A DNA stretch of 64,000 bases from Circinella minor (GCA_016758965.1 JAEPRB010000037.1:1-64000), one strand, 5' to 3'; shown: positions 47,062 to 59,645, counted from the first letter of the stretch. Translations and numbers: made by a program. Notes: generated from the letters alone by a model not told the origin.

Positions 47062-47706
47062 TCAATGATAAACGAATTCTGTTTTATTTCTCCCCCCCTT
47101 ACTTGTTGCAACGTGGAAGCTGTTTCTTGAAGCGATTTGTCTGTACGATACTTCATACTGTTCCATTGAAACGTATTGATATACTGATCCACGGTTTCTA
47201 ATAAAAAAGATATACGTGACAATATGCTTTTAGCTATTTTTCTTATTAGGTATAAACTTTGAATAAGGGTGTATAAAACTTACTATCGTTAACCAATAAA
47301 AAGTCCTGCACCAAGGCGTCAGGTTGTCCCCTGACCAAATTGCTAAGAACGTCAGCAATCTTGTTGACAGCTTGTTCAAATGCAGTATCATATTTTACGA
47401 GTTCATCTGATAAAAGTACAAGTGCATCTAATGTACCAATCTAATTATTTATATACATATAGTTTTTAAAAAGTAAAAGCATAATAAGTATCCTGACATA
47501 TATATATAGAACCATGGCAACCATTAATTAACCCTGAACCGGGAGAAGACAGAAAAAAAAAAGAATTACGTTTCATTTTTTTTTACCTTGAATTCTGGAA
47601 TGTTAAAAGGATGAGTTTCAGCATATTGAGCTAATTTACTCTTAATGTTTAAAAGAGTATTTTGACTTTGGCCTAATGCAGGTACAGAAACAAGAGTGTA
47701 CTTCAT
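45683..47706 (-). CDS. VMA5: V-type proton ATPase subunit C
   Basis: Subunit C belongs to the V1 part of the vacuolar proton pump and links the peripheral stalks to the membrane part; its release controls pump disassembly. Nine exons (47587-47706, 47284-47440, 47103-47197, 46865-46956, 46662-46760, 46519-46587, 46332-46424, 45997-46228, 45683-45883) join in frame to 385 residues, close to the ~390 of yeast Vma5. Typical segments: KYTLVSVPALGQSQNT at the start, VNKIADVLSNLVRGQPDAL, KEHCVLNSEYLTTLFVAVPK, FSITLFKRVVEEFTHKAREE, TNFGEMFSSWVHLKALRVFV, ESVLRFGLP and the end GYRPYVQFELEF. All introns are GT-AG. The exon phases agree throughout, so the gene appears intact. Confidence 0.93.
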
Positions 47707-47941
47707 TTTGTTTTTGTATATTCAGGGCAGAGATGTTTTAAAGACGACTATTATAGGTTATTAAATATCTATTTCGATACACGAAACACAGAAGGGCGTT
47801 TTGCTCCCTTTCTCGAGGAATTATAATGAGACCCCGTATGTGTGGCAATTGGATATTTTCTTAGCGGAACATGAATATATCTCAATATTACATCTGAGCA
47901 TATTTATTTATGCATTTTACATGGACCTTTTAATTTTTTTT

Positions 47942-49682
47942 TTATTCTTGCCAAGCTTCATCGAAACCAATGCCTTTATGGTTCCAGTAACTACCATCAA
48001 TCTTATTACTAGATATGTAAAGTGTCATATCAGCTAATCTAACCCATGCCTTTTCAAATGGCTCACTGCGACTATCATGACCATAAACAACTTGTCCAAC
48101 GGCACATGCACGTACAACCTTGATAATGTGCGCTTCAGGAGCATGAATGGCACGTTCGCAAATCTTGAGCCAGGGGTTTGCAGAATCATTAGCAGCTTCA
48201 TCGGATTCATATTTAAGCAACAAATCTACTTGTAAACTGGGTCGGCCACGAGAAATATAATACGCAAGTGTGGCGGCAGCATGACCTTCAAGTAAAGCAG
48301 CAGATTCAACAGGCGCCAAAACAGGAAGTAAAAGGTGAACTGCATGGATAGATGTTAATGCATGCATCAAAAAGAAATCCAACTTAATGCCTTGCTCACG
48401 AATAGCTGTTGCCCCATAACAAAGCATGGCAGCGGTATATAACTCCTTAGCTTTGGCTTGAAGATCTTTTTCATCGTCTTTTCAAAATAGAGAAACATTT
48501 TGTTAGTTTCTTTTCCTTTACATAAATATTTACCAATTATCGTTACATTTAAAAAAATACTTTACCATGTACATGCCATCGTGAAGCATAGGCCTTGAGC
48601 TTTTCAACTGCTTGAGAATTTGCCAAAAAGGCTCGGATTTTGTTTGAATCTGTAAACTTGACAGCACCATCGAAGTCTGCATCACGATGAATCTCTTCAA
48701 TTAAATCCACAACTGCATTATTAGTAATCGCTTCCTTTAAACTGGCTGTCATATCTGTCGCAGTCAAACTATTTGCCGATTCAGGTGATGGTTTATCTGA
48801 ATGTTGATCCTTTGCTGCTGATGCCTTAGTACCGTCACTACCACCAAATCCTAGTTTTGCTGCCATGTCGCTTGTTACTTTGGATACCATATCACGCGCA
48901 CTGCTTGCCATGGTAACAGCTTGTACGGGTACTAGAATTTCTTGTAACCAGGGGAAACTAGGTATCAAAGATGATAAATTGGGTTCTGTACATGCTGCCA
49001 TCGCCAAAGCTTCGGCTGCCACGGCAGGCAGATTAAATTCGATTGCATAGCCCAAATGAATCAATGGATGAAAAGCACCACCGATGGTCCGTGCCAACAT
49101 ATCATCCATAAATACATATCGACGAATAGTATCCACCATACCATGATTTTCAATCTCTTTTTGAAACATATTTAAATAGCTTGTATATGCTTCACGTTTT
49201 CCAAGCTGTTGTTTAAAATTTTCACGCGTAAACTCACCAACCGAAGGTGGTAATGGACGTTGATAAGACGCATGGTCATCATAAATTTCTTTTAATCGTT
49301 TATTATCGGCACCCATAGAATAAGCAGCTAAATAATGATGAACAAGATGGCTACACAAAGCAGTCAATTTTTAGGTTTTTCTTTGTTTATTTTGTCCGTG
49401 TGAAAAAAATAATATTATTAATGATTACTTGTGAAAGCCGCTTTCATTAAAAAAAATATCATGTTCGGTATGATTTTTTTCAAGTAAATGTTCCGATTGT
49501 AATTTAGTTTGTGGAGTGATACCAGGTAGTAAAAAAGAGTATTTTTTAGGATCAGAAGGTGTTTTGGGAATAAAAGAAGTAGAAGTCATTTTAAAAGCTC
49601 GAGTTGTTAAAGTAGGATGAAAAGGTGATTGTGAAGAAAAAGAATGCCGAAAAAGAAAAGAGCGCATTTTAATCTCTTTCAT
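47942..49682 (-). CDS. Questin-oxidase-like protein (DUF4243 type)
   Basis: Three exons (49429-49682, 48566-49350, 47942-48477) give 524 residues from the first ATG. The body resembles the questin oxidase-like family, named after an enzyme that opens the ring of the anthraquinone questin in Aspergillus: NHLVHHYLAAYSMGA, YDDHASYQRPLPPS, FHPLIHLGYAIEFNLPAVAA, then LDFFLMHALTSIHAVHLLLP and a C-terminal FEKAWVRLADMTLY. Many relatives have no known substrate, so the reaction is not inferred here. A Ser/Ala/Asp-rich insertion with KLGFGGSDGTKAS sits at about residues 205-250. A second ATG (MTSTSFIP, residue 32) is also plausible. The 31 residues before it are rich in Arg, Ser and Phe (MRSFLFRHSFSSQ), which would suit a mitochondrial import signal. 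No gene cluster for secondary metabolism is seen around it. Confidence 0.78.
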
Positions 49683-50013
49683 TTGTTTTCGTCATGCGTT
49701 TCTTTATAGGTGGGAAATTTTGTGGATCCGCTATAATCCCCGGCTCTCCTATGAAACCTAAAAGAGAGTGATTTCACCATGACCCAAAATTATTGGGAAT
49801 AGCAGGTTTATCAAAAAGCCTTGTTACTAATTTTTCTGCTTAATCTATATATAGTTATTCTTTTTTCATTTAAGTGAGTAATACAAGTCACGTGTATTTG
49901 AAGAGAGGTTTTACGTGGAACTCCATGGGGGTGAAATTAATATATACTATTTATTGGGTTACAATTGTATAACGCATTAATAATTAATAATATCAATTGA
50001 AACATATCCAATT

Positions 50014-52432
50014 TCAAAATTTTGTAAAAATAATTGATTCGTTCTTATTTCTTAATTGAAACTTGAGTACATAGATAATTAAAATACTCACGATGAGTGT
50101 TAAACCTGTAAACAATTGATACGTCAAGAAAGGGCGTCCGTTATTTAAAAGTTCTATTGAAGCAGCAATACTTGGACCAAACATCGCTGGACTTGTAAAA
50201 ACCCAAAGAAATGCGTTACCAGAGGGCAAATCGTCGATACCTACAATAGCTGCTACAGTTGGCGCAGCTAATTTAAAGGTTATTTAATGTTACTAATTAG
50301 TTATTACGTAGAAGGATAATAATTATGAATTTTTTTTATATATCATTGATAAATATGAGATAACTTCTTTTATAATAAAACTATAACAGTTATATATATT
50401 ACCTACGGTAGAATGTGTACCATTAAACAATCCAAATAAAACCATAAGTCCAATTAATGAGCTGTAACTAAATGAAAAGCTCCATAAAAATAACGAGGCC
50501 ATTGCATTTATGAAGCTTGCTAATATAAGAGTGTTTAAATTACCAATGGTATCCGCCAAGTAACTTTTTATATAATTATACGTATAATATTTTGTTAATA
50601 AAATAATAATATAAATGGATGTGAATTTAGTTGTTCATCTTTTTACCCTTGAAGCGCTTTCGCAGGAATATTTATCGCACAAATAATGGAGATTAGTGTG
50701 GATGCTTGAAAATTAGTTAAACCAATATGTCCTGCGTAAGCTAAATATAGTAATGATGTTAGAAAAAGTCCTATTTAGTTCATACAAAAAAAACAAGAAT
50801 TATACTTTTTATAATGTATTACATGGTATAATATGTAATGGTAACTGTGCAACCAAGGCTTGAGTAAAGTAAATCAAGATCCAGGTCGCAAACTTTTTAT
50901 TTTTTAGTAAATTCCAATTCATAATATTGAGTATCTCATCACAAAAGGTTTCATTAACGGAACTAATATTTTTGTGGTGATCTACTTTTTCTTTATATAC
51001 TTTATCTTCTTCAGTGCCATCACTATAAGATGGCTTTTCACGCATCACAATACATGCAATTATGTCAACAATAATAAATGCAATGGCTAGAATTCGAAAG
51101 GACCTTATCAATAATAGAGATAGATTGTTATGTATAAGTGATAAAGATTCTTTACGTAATATATTAAAGGTAGTATAATAGTACAGCTTACCAATACACA
51201 CCAAGTGATGGATTGTTACTAACAGCAGTCATAATGAACGGAATAAGAAACCCACTTGCACTAATTCCCATGGGAGGAATCCCCATTATAAGACCTCGTC
51301 TTTTGCTATCAAACCATTGTATAGGTACCCGAAATGATATCTAGATAATAAGAATAAGAATGAGAACATACCTACAACTAGTAAAAGACATACCAAAATA
51401 AATGTTTCTTAGGCATATGTGTACAGTGTAACATACCGACCAGAAAATAGACGCAGCAAAACCAGCGCAAAAGCCTACTGATAGATACATCTGCCATATC
51501 TGAATTATTTTACATATGGATAATATCAAAGCAAAAGATTAAATAAGTAAGTTCGAATAAAAAGAAAACGTCATAGCATTATTACTGTCTTACTTGAGTT
51601 GAAAATCCTGCGGCACTCATACCAACACAAAAAAGCACCATGGCTATCACTATTGCCTTTTTTATTCCAAGCTTTACTTCGAGTATAAGCGAAATAGGGG
51701 CAAAAAGCTGAGTAACCATGCCATAAATAGTTCCAACAAATGTCAATTTCATAGTAGTTTCCTTGGAAGTTCCAAATATATTTCTTCCTAATAAATCAAT
51801 CATGACACCTACGGTAACAACAGATATAGTTTTTTTAATATATTAATGCTCTACGTATCCGGTTATACATTTGAAATTCAAACTGTTTTATGATTACCCC
51901 TACGTATAATGTTTTTTGATATTATATTTAGTGTTATGAAAGAATTAGTTCTCTTTCTTAATTTTTTTCTTATTCATAAACATTCAACATAAAAAAGAAA
52001 AAAACCTAGTGAATATCTTTTCATTTGGTACGTAATAAAAATAATAATAAAAAAGCGTGTTTTGAATATCCATACCAAGTAAATGGTATCGAAGAATATT
52101 GAAAAGTAAGCATGAACGATGCAGCGACTACAAACCATCCATAGTATTCGCATCCACCGTTAGCCTTCTTGTTAATGTCAAAGTCTTCCCTCGTCTTCCC
52201 GCTTTTTTCGTCAGTTCCTATTTCTATTGTTTTTGTTGACCTATTTTGTTCCTCCTCTTCATTATGCTGTTGAAATAACTGATGGTTTGTAATATCGTTT
52301 TTTTCGTTCCCTTTATATTAGAAATAATTATAAGAAAGGGAGTTTTTAACGGTCCAAAAACCAGTTAGTCACAATAACAGTTTATTTCATCTTACTTTTT
52401 TTAGGAGAACCGTTAACGGATTCGCATATCAT
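50014..52432 (-). CDS. MFS transporter, monocarboxylate-transporter (MCT/MCH) type
   Basis: Nine exons can be placed: 52396-52432, 52076-52310, 51594-51808, 51437-51499, 51192-51340, 50823-51103, 50647-50740, 50403-50563, 50014-50267, about 495 residues. An acidic N-terminal tail is followed by the first helix (EYYGWFVVAASFMLTFQYSS), then further MFS helices (LTFVGTIYGMVTQLF, AIVIAMVLFCVGMSAAGF, YLSVGFCAGFAASIFWS). QWFDSKRRGLIMGIPPMGIS is the cytoplasmic loop motif. After a charged central loop come ATWILIYFTQALVAQLPLHI, SYAGHIGLTNFQAS and LIGLMVLFGLFNGTHSTV. Such proteins carry small acids or related solutes across membranes. The join between exons 2 and 3 (PFTW to GVMIDLLG) misses one base with the visible splice sites. 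This may be a sequencing error, an unusual splice or a real defect. All other joins keep the frame. Confidence 0.75.
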
Positions 52433-53430
52433 TGTTATGACAAAAAAACTAAAGACCTTCAAAGTTGTTGTAAAACGATGAGAAAAAGGGGCAAGAAAGA
52501 GAGGAACAGTTTTCTTCGCCAACAAAAATCTTTGCTTTGAACGAAAGAAAATACGTCGCCAGCAATTATGCATGCAGCAAATCATGCAGCCGTTAAGAAT
52601 TCATATGGAGCAAATGTTGATTTTATGTGATAATACAGTAGATCTGTGAAATTATTCTTATAAATAGTATTTAAGAGAATGTTTTCATGCTTTCATATTT
52701 TTGCTATACATATAATATCAGTATTTACACCTCATCATGGGTGATTGACACTAGCCAAGTGGCCAAAAGTTTGGGGAATGGCTACGTACGGGCGATCCAA
52801 AAATTCATAGTCAGACGATGGGCGCGCCATTTTTGAACCTGCATCTTAGTAACATGGCGCCCCCTTCGTCTTCTCTTATTCAAAATATTCACAATCTCAA
52901 CAATACTTATTAACAATATATTCAACGTATTGTGCCAATTGAACATAGAATCTCTTTCTATCTCTACCCATAAAATATACTCAAAAATCACTGAAGCAAA
53001 AAATTATAAAAGAATGCAATATATTGTAACTATACAAAGAAACCAATAACAAAGGAGCGAAGCAGTATGACATAGACTAAAAAATGGTACTAAATGTAGG
53101 CATATATCAGTAACATCATACGTACGTAATATATTATGTTGTGTCATAAATAAACGAAATTACAAGAAAAGAACCTATGAATTATAATATAGAATGGGTG
53201 GGGTCATAAGAGCAGCTGAAAAAAAGATTATCATACGTAAGATAAAGGAATAATTTGTAGTCTATAATACAAATTACCAAGTAAGAAAGTACCATATAAA
53301 TAGGAAGGAAGGAAGAAATTGGGTCATAAGTAGTAGAACGAAAAAAATGGCATAAATATAATAGAACAAAACGCTAAAAAATCAAATTAACATATTAAAT
53401 ATGAATAAAAATAGCTTATACAACGAATCA
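52433..53430. other. Spacer with one short open frame
   Basis: Mostly AT-rich. On the minus strand, an ATG in good context (TTCAAAAATGGCG, start about 52833) opens a 31-residue frame MARPSSDYEFLDRPYVAIP ending at about 52741. It uses more GC than its surroundings but matches nothing I know. GGGTCATAAG recurs at about 53202 and 53320. No other gene was recognised. Confidence 0.3.
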
Positions 53431-53552
53431 CTTTTAAAAGTCATAATCTTTGTCTTGTAGCTCATGGTAAACTCCAGAGCCAAGATTTTGATTTTTAAAC
53501 AAGACTTCTACTGCATCCTCTTGTGAAATTTTGTTGTAATCGTGTTGAATGA
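53431..53552 (-). other. Possible 3' exon of an unidentified gene
   Basis: On the minus strand a frame reads QHDYNKISQEDAVEVLF and GSGVYHELQDKDYDF to a TAA near 53431. The composition is that of coding sequence, and the end looks natural. Upstream, an AG-preceded piece at about 53670 (MDQQNFPTQVHSNKE) could be an earlier exon, but no consistent splice joins the two, and a TGA precedes the segment. It may be the end of a small host gene or a remnant. Confidence 0.3.
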
Positions 53553-54051
53553 GTCAAGCACAAGCCTTAAGCACAAGAACATATTGTATAAAAGATAGCG
53601 GCATAGCCTTTAAATATGACTTTCTTTGTTAGAATGAACTTGTGTTGGAAAATTCTGCTGGTCCATGGATCCTGTAATAGCAAGCTTATTTTAATATATA
53701 CAACACTTATTATTATTATATGTACAATATTTCCATTGCATAATTGTTTCAAAGTATCATTACTGAAGCCTTCAAAAATAAAACTAAAAATTGGATATGA
53801 TTTTTTACTTTACGTAGGAATTAATTATTAATTTAATTTGACCCATTGGATATATTAAATTGAAAAAAAATAATATAGTATATTTTAATAGATTTTCAAA
53901 TGGCTTGAAATTTTTATTATCAGCTAACGTATTATGATTCAACTAGACTTTCATATTTTATTCATAATTCTTATATTTAAAGTAGAGGAAAACTCAATTT
54001 AAATAAGACATGTTTCATTAGCAAACTTGAACAAGAGTAAACATAAATAAA

Positions 54052-54441
54052 TCAGACAAAGGGCGCGCCCGTAGTCATTTGCAAAGTTTGGTCTGCTCTT
54101 ATACGAGTGCTTTGCGAAATTGATCGCTTGAGCCATCCCGAAGATGAGTTCAACGAAGTGAAATCACACCCATGAGATGTCCTGGATATTACACCTTCTT
54201 CACACACACAGTCTTTAGGGAACACATAATGTATTTTTCCTGTTTTCCTTTTTTCCTCTTGTATACAATATACTCTGCAACGTTTCTTCTTCCCCCGCTG
54301 GTTTGATTTTTTTCCCTACTGAGGTTTTTGAGTTAACACCTCTTCACTCGTTTTGTACGTAAGTTATATAATTCCCAATACATTTTCTAACGCAAGAAAA
54401 CGACCACATGCACATTGGCGAAGGTCATTACAGTTTTCCAT
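54052..54441 (-). CDS. 107-residue cysteine-rich protein of unknown function
   Basis: Two exons (54382-54441, 54052-54315) join in phase 0 through a GT-AG intron of 66 bp. Exon 1 reads MENCNDLRQCACGRFLALEN. Exon 2 begins GKKSNQRGKKKRCRVYC, continues GKIHYVFPKDCVCEEG, and ends with a Ser/Thr-rich tail containing SSSGWLKRSISQSTRIRADQ and the terminus TTGAPFV. There are eight cysteines, two of them as C-A-C and C-V-C, suggesting metal binding or disulfides. No signal peptide is seen, so a nuclear or cytoplasmic zinc-binding role is more likely than secretion. The two frames together, the fitting splice and the compositional contrast with the AT-rich flanks support a real gene. I do not recognise the family. 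Confidence 0.55.
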
Positions 54442-54658
54442 TTTAATAAATGTAAATTTCAAGCTACGTATTATATATATACCATGACTTTTTATGTTTG
54501 AGAAATATTTAGATACTGCTATGCAATAATGGTCGTTATGAAACGTTATATAAAGTAATTTATGTCCTCTTATTTTATATATTACACCTTGCCATCAAAA
54601 AATTAGTATAGACTCGCTATAGTGTATGGCTACTAGCCCAATAAGATTTTTAATATAT

Positions 54659-56210
54659 TTAAGACAAATATCCCTGCAAAACGCGGCCTGCCAACAAACC
54701 GAGCTTTTCAATAGTGTATCCACCTTCTTGAATAAACAACACAGGACGACCAATCGAACTTTTGGATGTTTTGAGTAATTGTCCCATTTTGTAATATGTT
54801 CCCACATTCTTTAATCCTTTCATACCAGCAACAGGATCTTCATGCCAAGTATCCAGCCCCATAGAACATACAATAATATCAGCACTAAATTTTTCTGTAA
54901 CAGAACTGTTCAAAGTTTTAGACAAGTTGTCAAGATAAATCTCATCAGTTGTTGTCTTAGGGTCCATTGGTACATTAATGTTATAGCCTTCACCGGCACC
55001 TTGACCAGTTTCCTCGATAGAACCGGTAAAGAAAGGATAGCCAGGTGACCCATGCAAAGAAACGTATAAAACAGATGGATCATCATAAAAAATATCTTGT
55101 GTACCGTTGCCACTATATTGTACATTATAATTAAAATGTTTTTGTTTTTTGTGAGCGTACACATGTTTATATAACATCAATTATTTATACAATTCATGTT
55201 TATTTGCTTTTATAAATTAATTATGTATATACGGAAAAAGTAGTTATAAGCTTACTGATGGAAATCAATATCGACAATCATAATTTTCTTTTTCTTTTTC
55301 TCGTCAGCTGGTTGAGGTGCTCGCGCAATAGTAGATTTGAAAGCATCGAAAATATCAAAAGATTCACTCATAGCATTCATTTCTTCTAGCGTAAATTCTT
55401 GCATAAAGCGGGTAGCAACAGCAGCATTATTGATAAAGCAGTAACCTAATGATATTGTGTTTTTCCATTAATGTTTACCTTATAAATATCAATAGTAAAA
55501 TGAAGATAATGAAACGTTATTTCTTACCGCCAGCAACACAGCTTGTTGAATGGTGACCTGGAGGTCGACACAAACTGTAAACGGATTGGTTGATATTATT
55601 TTCTTTATTTCTTTTTTTGTATTCTTCAGCCAACTTTAACAACCTGTGTGCACCGGTCAATGCAATTTGAGCCGAGGTATAAATGGAACGCCACGTGTCT
55701 TTGGTATGGGCGTTGGCGGTATCAAATGAATAAACGCCAATTTTACCTAATGGATTCGATAAAGTGTTCTTTTTTATCACTTCTTGTGAAACCTTTCCGA
55801 TCACCTTGGGATGCTGGAAAGCTGATCCTATAGCAATTTCTGGTGGCATACCACTATCGACCCATTCTTTATAAATGTTTTGTAAGAATTCAACATAATC
55901 TTTTTCATGAACACGAAGAATAGGGGTCAAACTATAGTCTTGTGGACGTACGACATTGAATTGTTGAGGTTGACTATCAATGAATTTTTTTATAGATTCA
56001 AGACGTGCTGGACATTCTAAAGTAAATAAATAAAATGAAGTTTAAACATTTTCAGAAGGAAAAGAAAATGTTGTCAAAGGGAAATAAAAAAGACAATTCC
56101 GAAAGAGAAACTGGTGATACAAACATACCAAGATAGGGTTTGACCTGACCGCGAGTAGCTTCGAACGGAGGGTCGTGTAACAAACAGTCCTCATTGTAAA
56201 TAACATCCAT
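54659..56210 (-). CDS. Histone deacetylase / acetylpolyamine amidohydrolase family enzyme
   Basis: This zinc hydrolase would remove acetyl groups from lysine or polyamines. Four exons (56129-56210, 55528-56016, 55256-55445, 54659-55112) give 404 residues, starting MDVIYNEDCLLHDPP. The family hallmarks are in order: ECPARLESI near the start, SLCRPPGHHS (the active-site His pair, about residue 180), GYCFINNAAVATRFM, and VDIDFHHGNGTQDIFY with the zinc-binding Asp and His. SMGLDTWHEDPV holds the other zinc-binding Asp, and IQEGGYTIEKLG the Gly-Gly-Tyr. The lead-in EATRGQVKPYLGECPARLES and the single compact domain resemble acetylpolyamine amidohydrolases and class II deacetylases more than Rpd3. 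The exact substrate cannot be told from sequence. Exon 3 carries a Lys-rich insertion (DEKKKKKIM). Confidence 0.88.
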
Positions 56211-58302
56211 CGAATTTTTTTTAAAATAAACAGAAAAGAGAGACAGGAATTGCAGGACTTGTTTTTCATTTTTATTTATATGCAGCGGAGATCAACAAAT
56301 GAAAATTTCCCCACACCCACACCTGAAGAAGGAGAAAAGTTGATATGATTATGGCATACACACACACTATATTGTAAGAATAAAGTAAAATCGTGAGAAT
56401 TAAACTATTTAAAAAAACTCTCTTATAAATATAATTCGTATTATAAAGCAACAAATATACATTTCTTCTTTTCATCATTACTGTTTCTGTCAAACTCTTC
56501 TACTTCACCAGTACGTACCCGAAGTGTGTCAAATTTATTGAGGGAAAAATGAATAGCCTAGGGGATGCTTTTTTTTTTCATATTTAATGCTGTGGAGAAT
56601 AAACCAGACACTGTTGTTGTTACTTTATCACTTTAGTATTTTTCGAGCCCGTTTATCATAATAAAGTTAAGAATCTTATACATTCTTTCAATAAACAGCT
56701 AAATATACTCGTCAGGGTAATAGCTATGTATTCACATAATGTACTAGCGCATGAATTTTACAAATAACTACATGATATTGAATAGAAATATCAATTAGTA
56801 TATCATCTACTTACGTACTAAAGTGCTCTGATTACGTTATTCCCTTACCATAAAAAGAAATGCTTAATTTTCCCACGCATAAACCTACTTGTATATTATT
56901 ATAAGCGAAAGATGACTATTTTTCTTTTGAACAACACACAGAGCTACGTATAATCACTTTCTTGTTCTACTAACTACATACAAGTGTGGGATTTATATAT
57001 TGTGTACTGATAAGATATGTGTCGCCGCCTAATTCCACTGGGTAGATTATGACAGCTTTTTTCCATATAATAATATTTATCTGTGGGAACATCATTTTTA
57101 TCATTAGCACCATAAAATGAAAACTATACAACTACCCAATGATTGAAGGCGAGTGGAATTCTGTTAAACTTCGAAAATTTTCTTTTCCATTGTAAAAAAA
57201 AAAAATAGAGCTGTAAGGAAATAAAATTAGTTTGACGTGCCCCAGATTCAGATGATAAAAAATTCCCCCATTGATGTTCTGTAGTATTGTTAATTTTCTT
57301 TGTTAATTCTACATGAATTATTGATAACTCACCTAAAAGAGAATTATCACGGAAATTTAAAATATCATTGTAATTTCAGGTAGGTATAATATTTTAGGTG
57401 TAGCTGGCACGCAAGTTTATACTCTTTCAATAAATCAGTGACATCAACTATTTTTTTTTTACCTCGTATTCCTTATTTAATTCAAGCGACAGGAATAAGT
57501 TTTTTTTTGCATTTCTTTTTTTTGTCACTAAAAAGTTTTCAATTAATCATATTATTGATATTTATAATGCATGATGTGTCATTTGATGACCAAAAAAAAA
57601 AAAAAATACTGTGCAGGTCATCGAAGCACTACCTTCTTGGCAAAAATAACAGAATTGTTTTATATAAAAACTTTTAATTAAGTAAGCAAATGTGTTATAA
57701 ACATTTTCAATAGAAATAACTATTGTAGGAATTCGTAATACATCATATACCTCTATACGATATTGTAAAAGAACCACAGACAAACCATTCAAATTTGGTG
57801 CACCATATAATCAAGCTTGAAAGGTGGCGAAAGACACACTAATTTGATATATATTAATTGAGACAAAGGGAATACTCATTCAGTGACAGTAACTGTACGT
57901 AATAGTAAACGTTTCATATATATAAATAATTTTAGTAATAATAAAATCAGGATCTAAAATAAAATCGTTACATACAGGAAATTTAGAACGTACTATATAT
58001 GTTGAAGTTTCTGTCAAAAGAACTTGAGATCTATCACAAACTTTCCAAGGCTATCCAAAAATGGATTTTATAAGATAAACTGTTTTGGTTTCTTCTCTAC
58101 TCTTTCTTTTATTTATAAGTATTCTCTGATGTACATTCTTTTAACTGTTTTATTAAAGCAAAACAAAGTCCGAACGACACTGATATGTCCATGATTTTTC
58201 TTTTTAAAAGAATAACATCTCTAGCAAGTCCAAATAACATTTTCACATGAAAACTCTGCATTGATATATTGATATTTACAGTATTTTGCATTGACTTCTG
58301 GA
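56211..58302. other. Intergenic region
   Basis: About 2 kb of AT-rich sequence upstream of the deacetylase gene. I see no exon with coding character, tRNA or named repeat. It presumably contains the deacetylase promoter. Confidence 0.5.
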
Positions 58303-58574
58303 CACAAATCTCAATTTTTTCGCCCGTGATATGTGATTTTGTTCGCTTATGATGGCAATTTTTTTTATTCTGGGTAGGTGTAGCAAATACGAAAAAAAAA
58401 TTGACTTCAGTCGCAAAAAAAAACTTTCCCTATCAATTGTGTAAATATCTAATCTTCACAAGCGAATTTCTTAGTCCTCATAAGCGAAATATATCGCCAT
58501 CATAAACGAAAAAAAACTCCCATCATAAGCGAACAAAATCACTCGTCTTATAAGCGAAAAAATCGAGGGTTGTG
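58303..58574. mobile_element. 272-bp MITE with repeated CATAAGCGAA motifs
   Basis: The two ends are inverted. The left end starts CACAAATCTC, the right end on the other strand CACAACCCTC; 18 of the first 21 bp match and include TTTTTTCGC. Further in, TGATTTTGTTCGCTTATGAT is shared by both ends. Inside, the word TCATAAGCGAA or a close variant occurs about five times in direct orientation (about 58455-58560) and once inverted near 58343. There is no coding capacity. CTGG lies outside both ends, so the true termini may be a few bases further out. No clear target duplication was seen. Confidence 0.7.
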
Positions 58575-59645
58575 CCAGGAAAATCCTGTATCGGTGATCC
58601 ATAAGGAATGCTTATTTTTTTGCTAGAGATGAATAAAATAGCCAAAGTTTTTTAAAGCTTATGATTCTTTTAATAAGTAATATACTCAGAAACATATGGA
58701 AATTGTTATAAAAAGGAAAATATAAAACTGGTGAGTATAATAAAATACTAGAGCGAACACAGGAATTCAAAATACCTGGTAAAGTTTTTTAAACCATTTA
58801 TGCGGTTACTTGCAAACAAATCAATCTCCTACGTACGTGCGAGTGAGCGGATCAAATAATTCTTTACACAAATCGAAACTTAAAAGTGGAAACTCACCTT
58901 CCGTAAATGTATGGAATAAATACCGCCAAGAAACGTTTTTATTATTCAATGAACTATTTTACGTTAAAAGTTTTTAAAATATTGTTTGTAGAAAAAGTTG
59001 GTAATGCATACCTTTACTCTCTGTTTCTTAGAGAAAAAGAGTACAGATAATATATAGTATACTAAGAAAACAAAAACATTCAGCTTTACAAGACATGATG
59101 CGTTATTATAAAGATCAACATGACAACGAATTTTCCCGAACAATAAGAAAGAAGAACTAGTTTGATAGTTTAAATAGAATATTGTTAAAAAAAAGGGATG
59201 GAAGAAATTTTTTTGTCGGAGCTGATCCGTCACACACATTACCTTTCCTGACCAGAACTTGAATTCTAAGGGATGCAAACACAAGAGGTATTTCAATGGA
59301 TCAATGAAATAATAAAATTTGAGTGTCGAGACCCATTGAACAAAAATGTTTGTACTTTTTCTTTCCTTTTGTTTGTATATCAGTGCATCTATTTCCTAAA
59401 AGATCTTTGTAAAAACCTCGTAGAAGATGAAAAAAAGGGACAAAGTTTTCCCTCTCATATTTGGTCTCGTGTATGCTCCGATTTTTTTTTTTTTTGATCC
59501 CGAAATTCTTTGATCCAGTTAACTTAGTTACCCCATATTTATATATAAGTACACATCGTTTTTCACCTCTTGTACTTTTTTATTTTTATTTTTGCTTCAT
59601 TACAATACTTTGCCTATATAACTGAATTATATATACTCTGTTACC
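58575..59645. other. Intergenic region with promoter of the MCT-type gene
   Basis: No gene recognised. A TATA-like ATATTTATATATAAG lies at about 59536-59550, roughly 100 bp before the ATG at 59646, with T- and C-rich sequence between, as is common before fungal start codons. Confidence 0.4.

Noticed and set aside
52741..52833. 31-residue ORF MARPSSDYEF... as a gene
   Set aside because: Good start context, but no family resemblance and no second exon; kept only as a remark on the spacer.
54060..54200. Structured non-coding RNA (GCAAAG...CTTTGC hairpin)
   Set aside because: The same stretch reads as the in-frame C-terminal exon of the small cysteine-rich gene, a better explanation.
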